Assembly (NCBI GenBank): GCA_021779005.1
Contig: JAJYBN010000048.1
Location: 1 to 7,492, forward strand
DNA from: Pseudomonadota bacterium
GTDB taxonomy: Bacteria > Pseudomonadota > Gammaproteobacteria > Natronospirales > REEB76
Direction of reading: 5' to 3'
DNA length: 7,492 nt
Positions 1-4,936 of the stretch are shown in pieces. The notes under the pieces were generated by a model. The model saw nothing but the letters and a program-made list of their open reading frames with translations, was not told the origin of the DNA and searched no databases. Within the stretch, counting starts at the first letter, position 1. Every line of letters begins with the position of its first letter. A program made the position numbers and the translations under genes.

Positions 1-1
1 T

Positions 2-97
2 ATGGAGGAGCGAGTACGGCTTGTCGGCGGTGTGCTGGAGATCACATCAGCCCCGGGACAAGGTTCGGAAGTACGCGTGGTGCTGCCCATGTGCTGA
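2..97 (+). CDS. sensor histidine kinase, C-terminal end (partial)
   Basis: Only the last 31 codons and the stop are in the window; the gene begins upstream. The visible residues read MEERVRLVGGVLEITSAPGQ, then GSEVRVVLPMC. This matches the end of the HATPase_c ATP-binding domain in NarX/UhpB-type (HisKA_3) kinases, whose family pattern is G-M-x-E-R-V-x-x-L-G-G-x-L-x-I-x-S-x-P-G-x-G-T-x-V-x-x-x-L-P. The G-Q-G-S segment corresponds to the last glycine-rich ATP-lid box. Such kinases normally phosphorylate a LuxR/NarL-type response regulator, often encoded next door. No regulator follows here, so the partner would be upstream or elsewhere. The sensor domain and phospho-accepting histidine are outside the window. 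Family assignment is fairly secure; signal and target are unknown. Confidence 0.8.
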   Translation: MEERVRLVGGVLEITSAPGQGSEVRVVLPMC

Positions 98-193
98 TTT
101 AAGGGGGGGATCTCTGGGCGGCGTGTCTGTTACCGGCTGATCACCCTCTAAATTAAGGGATTCTCCGTTGGCGGACTCTTGGTTCATGTCACA

Positions 194-238
194 TACTAGA
201 TATTGGACAAGTGTGTTAATGCACCTGGGAGTCTAGTA
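194..238. repeat. inverted repeat in the upstream region of the degenerate GGDEF gene
   Basis: TACTAGA (194-200) and TCTAGTA (232-238) are perfect 7-base inverted repeats separated by 31 bases. They lie in the 285-base stretch between the kinase stop and the chosen start of the next gene. That stretch otherwise shows a run of seven G at 103-109 and no convincing promoter or terminator. The repeat could be an operator for a dimeric regulator or chance; no known regulator site is recognised. Confidence 0.25.
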
Positions 239-370
239 CGTCATTGATCGGTGCTAAGCAGTCGATTCTCAGGATGCTGGCTGCCAGCAACGGTTGGGAA
301 TGCGTCTGCTGGTTTGGATATTGATCTTGCCCGCATGTGCTGCCTGGATGCACCTCAGACAGCAGATACT

Positions 371-375
371 AAGAG
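371..375 (+). promoter_or_regulatory. ribosome binding site that supports the start at 383
   Basis: AAGAG lies 7 bases before ATG 383. The reading frame is open further upstream, with a possible GTG start at 251 and an ATG at 335, but neither has a purine-rich Shine-Dalgarno sequence at a suitable distance. The site is modest, so the start choice is likely rather than certain. Confidence 0.45.
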
Positions 376-382
376 TGGTGAC

Positions 383-1684
383 ATGAAGACCAAGCCAGAT
401 AGCAAAGAAACCAGCACCCCTGAATTCAATGAGAAACAGGAAGTCGCCAGGTTGCTGGATAAAAATGATATTCGTCTGCGTTTCTCGCGCCAGCTCGAGA
501 GCCTGTTCCTGCGTTCCTATGCCCATCATCACCGCGCCCGCATGCGCGTTACCCTGGCAATCGGTCTGGCTATATTCCTGCTGGCCGGGGTTCTTGATCT
601 GCAGCTCGGTTCCGCGGTCCGCACTGAACTGTGGCTGGCGCGCTATTTATTGATCGCACCATTCATAGCCGCCGCCTTGGGCATCATGTTTTTGGTGAAA
701 CGCGATGCTGCGTTGCAGGCAGTTTATACCGTGGCCATGGTAGCGGCTGGTTTGGGCACCGGATTGGCTGTCTATATCTATCCACAAGCCGGCGCCTATA
801 ACTACGCACTCGCCCCGATCATCATCTTGTTTTATGTTTACGTCATTTCCGGCATGCGGATAGGCTACGGGCTGCCGTGCGCGCTGCTGGTGACAAGCAT
901 ATTTCTGGCGGGTGCATTGCTGAGTCAGCAAATCTCTGCTGCCACTCTCGGCATGCTGGTCACGCAGCTGGCGGTCGTGAATCTGGCGGGCATGTATGCG
1001 GGTTATCGCCTTGAGAAAGCCGCACGCCGCAGTTTTCTGCATGGCAGGATGGTGCGCTTGCTGAGTAATGAAATCGTCGAACTGGCAGGCGTAGATGAGC
1101 TTACCGGACTCGCTAACCGGCGGCGTATGGATGGGTTCTATGCCAATACCTGGGCCAGGGCGCAGCGCGACAAGGTGGAATTGACCCTAATGCTGGTGGA
1201 TGTGGATTATCTGCAGCTGCTGAACGAACATCTGGGACGCAACATCGGCGATATCTGCCTGCGCAAACTGGGCGCAGTCATCCAGCATTACCGCAAACGT
1301 CCCGGCGACCTGGCCGCCTATCAGGAAGGCGGCAGATTCCTGGTGCTCCTGTATGCATGCGGTGAGCGCCACGGCCGGACCATCGCCGAGCGCCTGCGCC
1401 AGGATATAGAAAGCCTGAATCTGATGAACCCGGCATCGCCGGCGGGCTGGACAGTGACCGTAAGCATTGGTGTGCATACCGTGATCCCCACTCGCAACCA
1501 GAGTTCAGCCAGCGGCCTGGCGGTGGTGGAAACACTGCTGTTCCTGGCGAAAAATCGCGGACGCAATTGCGTCGTCAATGACAAGGACGCAGCATCAGGA
1601 GATAGAGTCGCCATGCAGGATATTGAATCCAGGGCTGACAAGACGCAGCTATTGCCCAGATCTGAAGCCGTAGGACCTGTATAA
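383..1684 (+). CDS. membrane-anchored GGDEF-domain protein with degenerate active site (EGGRF) and intact I-site
   Basis: A 433-residue protein, numbered from ATG 383. A soluble N-terminus of about 50 residues is followed by about six membrane segments (roughly 53-75, 87-105, 111-133, 141-157, 161-181, 185-208), a short linker and a GGDEF domain (about 235-400). The domain start DELTGLANRR (238-247), the metal-binding Asp (DVD, D273), the GTP-contact residues N281 and D290, and the late K-x-x-x-R (K390, R394) are present. The signature itself is EGGRF (315-319): the catalytic Glu/Asp of GG[D/E]EF is Gly317 and the next Glu is Arg318. DxDxFK is also altered to DVDYLQ. Nine residues before the signature, R306-P-G-D309 matches the RxxD allosteric I-site at canonical spacing. 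The protein is therefore probably not a diguanylate cyclase; it may bind cyclic-di-GMP or GTP as a receptor. The N-terminal membrane domain is not one I can name. An upstream GTG at 251 would add 44 residues with no recognisable domain. The next gene on this strand starts 120 bases downstream. Confidence 0.85.
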   Translation: MKTKPDSKETSTPEFNEKQEVARLLDKNDIRLRFSRQLESLFLRSYAHHHRARMRVTLAIGLAIFLLAGVLDLQLGSAVRTELWLARYLLIAPFIAAALGIMFLVKRDAALQAVYTVAMVAAGLGTGLAVYIYPQAGAYNYALAPIIILFYVYVISGMRIGYGLPCALLVTSIFLAGALLSQQISAATLGMLVTQLAVVNLAGMYAGYRLEKAARRSFLHGRMVRLLSNEIVELAGVDELTGLANRRRMDGFYANTWARAQRDKVELTLMLVDVDYLQLLNEHLGRNIGDICLRKLGAVIQHYRKRPGDLAAYQEGGRFLVLLYACGERHGRTIAERLRQDIESLNLMNPASPAGWTVTVSIGVHTVIPTRNQSSASGLAVVETLLFLAKNRGRNCVVNDKDAASGDRVAMQDIESRADKTQLLPRSEAVGPV

Positions 1685-1712
1685 GTTCCTGTCGAATTGT
1701 CCTTTATCTCGC

Positions 1713-1728
1713 TGGCACGGTGTGCGCA
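1713..1728 (+). promoter_or_regulatory. candidate sigma-54 promoter upstream of the Nuc-like gene
   Basis: TGGCACG (1713-1719), four bases, then GCGCA (1724-1728) resemble the sigma-54 consensus TGGCACG-N4-TTGCA. The essential GG and GC doublets are exactly ten bases apart. The -24 half is perfect; the -12 half matches three of five bases. Transcription would begin near 1738, giving a leader of about 66 bases before ATG 1805. No enhancer-binding-protein site is recognised and a chance match cannot be excluded. Confidence 0.35.
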
Positions 1729-1804
1729 GAATCCACGCACATCACTCCCTGGTTCCATGTTATGGTGAACGTAGCCAATACCAGGTACAGCAGGTGGTGA
1801 GTGA

Positions 1805-2431
1805 ATGCAGGTTTATGGTGGCAGGATAGCGCTGGCTGTTCTGATAACGGCATTGGCTGTATCAATGCCGGCGCAGGCAAGTCGTGATTCGAAAATCAGC
1901 AGGCTGTCCGAGTCCTGCACGCTGCCGCACCCACCACAAACCACTGTTGAACTGACCGGCGCACAAGCGACTGTGGATTTTTCGCCGGGAGGTAACGGCG
2001 AGGATTTGATCCTGCAGGCTATCGCTGCGGCGCAACATGTGATTCTGGTGCAGGCATATAGTTTCACCGACCGGCGAATCATCGCGGCTTTGGGCAAGGC
2101 CAAATCAGATGGTGTCGAGGTGCGCGTGATTCTGGATAAAACCGATATCCAGCCCTATGCAGGGCGCACGCCAGTGGCTTTGCTCATCAGTGCCGAACAC
2201 ATACCCGTATGGATAGACAGTGCGGTGCATATCGCGCATAACAAGGTGATGATTATTGATAACGAAGAACTCATCACAGGTTCCTATAATTTCACCTATT
2301 CAGCCGACTATGACAACGCCGAAAATCTACTGGTAATCCGTGGCGCACCGGAGCTAATCGAAGCCTATATCGGCAACTGGAAGTGGCGGCAAAGCTGTGC
2401 ACAGCCCTATGGCGGCCAGCCCATCAACTGA
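1805..2431 (+). CDS. secreted phospholipase D-like / Nuc-type endonuclease
   Basis: A 208-residue protein with a Sec signal peptide: an Arg after a short N-terminus, a hydrophobic core (about 8-21) and a likely signal-peptidase site after AQA (residues 23-25). The mature part is a single-copy PLD domain. It has the beta-strand region HVILVQAYSFTDRRI (78-92), then the catalytic HxKx4D motif H145-N-K147-VMII-D152, then GSYNF (159-163), matching the GSxN element. One HKD motif in about 180 mature residues is the size and plan of the Nuc subfamily (Salmonella plasmid Nuc), which dimerises to build one active site and cleaves phosphodiester bonds of nucleic acids. A periplasmic or secreted nuclease is therefore likelier than a lipid hydrolase, although activity cannot be read from sequence. 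The start is supported by AGGTGG at 1792-1797, seven bases upstream. It ends 61 bases before the convergent zinc-ribbon gene. Confidence 0.88.
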   Translation: MQVYGGRIALAVLITALAVSMPAQASRDSKISRLSESCTLPHPPQTTVELTGAQATVDFSPGGNGEDLILQAIAAAQHVILVQAYSFTDRRIIAALGKAKSDGVEVRVILDKTDIQPYAGRTPVALLISAEHIPVWIDSAVHIAHNKVMIIDNEELITGSYNFTYSADYDNAENLLVIRGAPELIEAYIGNWKWRQSCAQPYGGQPIN

Positions 2432-2436
2432 ATCCC

Positions 2437-2452
2437 TTTAACAGCTGTTTAA
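2437..2452. repeat. palindrome between two convergent genes
   Basis: The sixteen bases TTTAACAGCTGTTTAA form a palindrome with one mismatched pair; the central AACAGCTGTT is perfect. It lies six bases after the Nuc-like gene's stop, in the 61-base gap before the convergent zinc-ribbon gene. With no loop and no long T-run it is a poor intrinsic terminator. It could be a protein-binding site or a weak two-way stop signal. Confidence 0.3.
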
Positions 2453-2492
2453 CTTAATACCGGCGCGTAGATATTAATTAGGTTGACATGAA

Positions 2493-3377
2493 TCAACTGC
2501 CGCACATCTGTGCCAGCGTGAAGGCCGCCACATAGATCGATTGTGGCACGTCATTGATGGTGAAGGCGTGGTACTTGAAGCCGCTCTTGTCTTTGAACAT
2601 CAGAAACTGGAACACCGCAGTCGTGGGTTTGCCCTGATAGGTGACGATGCCACTGACATTCACAAAATCACTGCCGTCGGAAGCGGCACCGGTTGACCAG
2701 CGGGGTGAGGCGAAGAAGCCATCGACTTCCTGCTCCACGGTTTTTCCCGGGCAGTTATCCAGATGTGCGTTCTTCACGTTCTGAATATTGTTGGGATCCG
2801 GTATCCAGTGCGAATCGGCATTGAGCAGTACCGGGTTCCCTTGATCCTGAGCGATTGCCTGCGGCGGCAGCTTGCCGTAGCCAGTGAGGGTGATCACCAT
2901 GGCGAGGATCGCACCGGCGACGAACGCCACTTCCACGATGAGCGCACCCAGCAGCCAGTTGCCCAACTTGTAGCGACGCCGTTCTCGCAGATAGGCTGGG
3001 TAACCCACGGGCCACAACAGCGCCACCAGGCCCAGCCAGGTGAACATCGGCTTGAGGGGGCTGCCGGAATCCCATGCACTGGGTGACTGGAAGATTTCAC
3101 CGGCCGCGAATCCGGCAGTCATCAGCGCCGTGAGTGCCAGCAGCCAGACAAGTCCCGGAATGGAATGCGTGGCGAGCGCCACGACCAGCAATCCCACGAC
3201 GGCGATCAACGGGATGGCCAGCAGAAATATGCCGTAATCCGCTTCTGGCATTTCTGAAGACAGCAGCTTGCGTGACCCGGACTGGTTCAGGAATGCACCG
3301 CAGTGCGTGCAGTGGGATGCAGCGGCTGTGGCTTTTCCGCATGCAGGGCAGGTCAGTTTAACGGCAGTCTTGGTCAT
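2493..3377 (-). CDS. zinc-ribbon membrane protein with conserved C-terminal domain of unknown function
   Basis: A 294-residue protein. The N-terminus carries a zinc ribbon, C10-PA-C13 and C23-TH-C26 (CxxC-x9-CxxC), expected to bind one zinc ion. About four hydrophobic segments follow (48-69, 74-95, 112-130, 140-166), with a strongly basic RERRRYK stretch (131-137) that should face the cytoplasm. The C-terminal 120 residues form a soluble domain with C209-P-G-K-T-V-E-Q-E-V-D-G-F-F-A-S-P-R-W, then FVNVSGIVTYQGKP (238-251), AVFQF and a terminal MCGS (C292). From memory of the family, this C-terminal pattern recurs in uncharacterised proteobacterial zinc-ribbon membrane proteins; no function is known to me. 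Topology is ambiguous: four passes with a cytoplasmic ribbon put the C-terminus inside, whereas the basic loop suggests it is outside. ATG 3377 is the first start and has only a weak ribosome site. An upstream terminator at 3550-3578 separates it from the lipoprotein gene, so it probably has its own promoter within 3378-3549, where I see no clear one. Confidence 0.82.
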   Translation of the reverse strand: MTKTAVKLTCPACGKATAAASHCTHCGAFLNQSGSRKLLSSEMPEADYGIFLLAIPLIAVVGLLVVALATHSIPGLVWLLALTALMTAGFAAGEIFQSPSAWDSGSPLKPMFTWLGLVALLWPVGYPAYLRERRRYKLGNWLLGALIVEVAFVAGAILAMVITLTGYGKLPPQAIAQDQGNPVLLNADSHWIPDPNNIQNVKNAHLDNCPGKTVEQEVDGFFASPRWSTGAASDGSDFVNVSGIVTYQGKPTTAVFQFLMFKDKSGFKYHAFTINDVPQSIYVAAFTLAQMCGS

Positions 3378-3549
3378 TCTGGGACTCGTTTATTGTCAGC
3401 GTGTGTAGCTTCCTTACATGCAATGTAGGGATAACGAATATTTCAGCGTCCATCCTGAATTAATTAAATGTTCGCGCACAGATATCTAGGATCGGTCGCG
3501 CAGAACCTTTTTAAGCATACTCTAAGCAGACGCTTGCGTGGTTATACAT

Positions 3550-3578
3550 AAAAAACCGGAGAGTCTTGTCTCATCCGG
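3550..3578 (-). terminator. intrinsic terminator after the lipoprotein gene
   Basis: Read on the minus strand, CCGGA-T-GAG pairs with CTC-TCCGG around the loop ACAAGA. This gives an eight-pair stem with one bulged T, directly followed by six T. It lies 53 bases beyond the stop of the lipoprotein gene, in the right orientation to end that transcript. The rest of the 254-base gap (3378-3631) holds AT-rich patches and no gene I can support. Confidence 0.85.
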
Positions 3579-3631
3579 CTTCGTTAAATGAAGTATCGCA
3601 AGTGATGGTATAGATGAAGCCGCTAGTCACT

Positions 3632-4123
3632 TTACTTAAGTTGATCGAGCACTTTCATTTCCGGTACGGACAGGAAAGTGTCGGGATTATCCGGATCGTT
3701 GCTGACTGGCAGGGTACCGCACATGAGCTGCGAGAGCGTGTTCTTGCCATTGATACCAGGCTGGGAGCCGCCACCAATGTCATATTTAAGCACCTGGCCG
3801 CGAGCGTTCCATTCACTGGGTAAGTCGCGGGCGTTGGGGCGCACTTCCACCGTCACTTCGACCCATTTTTTCCAACCCCAGTTCTCGGTGTGATAATTAT
3901 AGGGGTTGTCACCGCTGGACGACATGGTGGCATGCCAGTTGATCAAGTCATAGGATTTCTCATTCAATCCGATGCATGAGGTCATCAGCTGCTTGAGCGC
4001 CACCTTGATGACGGCCTGGTTGTCTGCCGGCGTGCCTGCGTCTATGGCGACGGTCTTGTCCGGCGTCTTGGTGCAGGCGCCGAACATCAGGGTTATGAGT
4101 AATGCGATTGCTAAATTTTTCAT
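3632..4123 (-). CDS. small lipoprotein of unknown function
   Basis: A 163-residue protein. The N-terminus MKNLAIALLITLMFGAC is a lipoprotein signal: a Lys, a hydrophobic core and a lipobox-like F-G-A-C with the lipidated Cys at 17. Phe at -3 is less usual than Leu. Thr18 after the Cys, rather than Asp, would fit export to the outer membrane under the Lol rule. The mature protein is polar and rich in Trp, Asn and Gly. It includes a Trp-rich stretch NWGWKKW (81-87) followed by the strand-like VEVTVEV (88-94). Apart from Cys17 there are two cysteines, C50 and C135, which could form a disulfide in the periplasm. I do not recognise the family. The start is supported by GGGAAG upstream of the ATG, a -10/-35 candidate at 4159-4186 and a terminator after the stop, so it looks like a complete single-gene transcription unit. 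Its end resembles that of the zinc-ribbon protein (TLSQLMCG here, TLAQMCG there). Confidence 0.8.
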   Translation of the reverse strand: MKNLAIALLITLMFGACTKTPDKTVAIDAGTPADNQAVIKVALKQLMTSCIGLNEKSYDLINWHATMSSSGDNPYNYHTENWGWKKWVEVTVEVRPNARDLPSEWNARGQVLKYDIGGGSQPGINGKNTLSQLMCGTLPVSNDPDNPDTFLSVPEMKVLDQLK

Positions 4124-4158
4124 GGAGCACTTCCCGAAATGCGGATTGTCTCAATGAA

Positions 4159-4186
4159 AGTATAGCCCAGGAACGCTGCATGGCGA
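4159..4186 (-). promoter_or_regulatory. sigma-70-type promoter candidate for the lipoprotein gene
   Basis: On the minus strand, TATACT (4164-4159, five of six matches to TATAAT) lies 16 bases after TCGCCA (4186-4181, four of six matches to TTGACA). Transcription would start near 4152, leaving a leader of about 28 bases that contains the GGGAAG ribosome site. Confidence 0.5.
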
Positions 4187-4210
4187 GCCCATAAGCCAAT
4201 TTCCGGGCTC
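4185..4210 (-). other. hairpin between dedA-family gene and lipoprotein gene
   Basis: GAGCCC (4210-4205) and GGGCTC (4190-4185) on the minus strand can form a six-pair GC-rich stem with a 14-base loop. It starts 17 bases beyond the DedA stop. No T-run follows, so it is not a standard intrinsic terminator. Its 3' arm overlaps the -35 candidate of the lipoprotein promoter by two bases. It may be an mRNA 3'-end structure or chance. Confidence 0.3.
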
Positions 4211-4227
4211 TATCGGCAAATATGGCG

Positions 4228-4851
4228 TTATCTAGAGCGATCGTGCCAGTGGCGGCCAATGAAATACAGCAGCAAGGACACCAGCACCACGATGACTGCA
4301 ATTATGAAATACAGGCTGGCCTCATCAAAATAACCGGCGTACTTTTGCAGATGCCGGCCCAGACGATAGGTTCCCAGTCCCCATACTCCGACCCACAGTA
4401 ACGCGCCTGTGGCATTGAATAGCAGGAAGCGCCGGAAATGCATGGCTGCGGCGCCCGCCACGATACCATTCACCTGACGCAGTACCTCAACGAAGCGCGC
4501 GAAGGTCACGAACCAGCCACCGTATTTGTCGAACTTTGCTTCCATTCGGTGTATCTGCAGCTCGCTAATACGCACAAATTTGCTGAAGCCCAGAATCAAA
4601 CGGCGTCCTGTTTTATTACCGATCCAGTAGCCGATGCTATCGCCACTGACAGCAGCCAGGAACGCCGTGAGCAGTACCAGGGTGATGTTGAGTTTTCCAT
4701 GTACAGCCAGGATGGCTGCCGCAATCAGCAAAGTCTGTCCCGGCGCCGGAACTCCGAAGCTTTCAATGAATATGGTGATGAACAAAACCGGGTAACCGTA
4801 ATGTGCCAGATACGGTTCCAGATTTTTCAGTAAGTCATTGAATGAGTCCAT
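4228..4851 (-). CDS. DedA-family (VTT domain) inner-membrane transporter
   Basis: A 207-residue polytopic membrane protein of normal DedA length. The first re-entrant region reads F-I-E30-S-F-G-V-P-A-P-G-Q-T-L-L (28-42). It is followed by GDSIGYWIGNKTGRRLI (70-86) and the family motif F-A-R119-F-V-E-V-L-R125-Q-V-N-G-I-V-A-G (117-133). The two arginines six apart correspond to R130/R136, essential in E. coli YqjA and YghB. Hydrophobic helices at about 150-165 and 178-198 end the protein. DedA proteins return polyprenyl-phosphate or phospholipids across the inner membrane, coupled to ion gradients, and support envelope homeostasis. Oddly, the position after P-x-P-G is Gln39, where many members have Asp or Glu; this may alter ion coupling. 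The ATG at 4851 has a weak ribosome site. It lies 85 bases beyond the GGDEF-EAL gene with no terminator between them, so read-through is possible. Confidence 0.92.
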   Translation of the reverse strand: MDSFNDLLKNLEPYLAHYGYPVLFITIFIESFGVPAPGQTLLIAAAILAVHGKLNITLVLLTAFLAAVSGDSIGYWIGNKTGRRLILGFSKFVRISELQIHRMEAKFDKYGGWFVTFARFVEVLRQVNGIVAGAAAMHFRRFLLFNATGALLWVGVWGLGTYRLGRHLQKYAGYFDEASLYFIIAVIVVLVSLLLYFIGRHWHDRSR

Positions 4852-4936
4852 GGACGCGCTTGCTTTGATCCCGGCGTGTGTACAGGTATGTTAGCAGATG
4901 CAGACGTATCCAACCCGCACTCAGAAATGACGAGAT

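Noticed and set aside
251..382. N-terminal extension of the degenerate GGDEF protein from GTG 251
   Set aside because: No ribosome binding site before GTG 251, and the 44 extra residues show no domain, signal or helix. ATG 383 has a better-placed AAGAG.
1685..1804. Intrinsic terminator after the degenerate GGDEF gene
   Set aside because: No GC-rich stem followed by a T-run could be found in the 120-base gap.
2763..3086. Open frame of 107 codons on the + strand opposite the zinc-ribbon gene
   Set aside because: Its translation has no recognisable domain and it lies wholly opposite a gene with clear zinc-ribbon, membrane and domain structure.
3525..3540. Small hairpin AAGC-AGAC-GCTT near the terminator
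   Set aside because: Only four pairs and no T-run; it is probably chance beside the clear terminator at 3550-3578.
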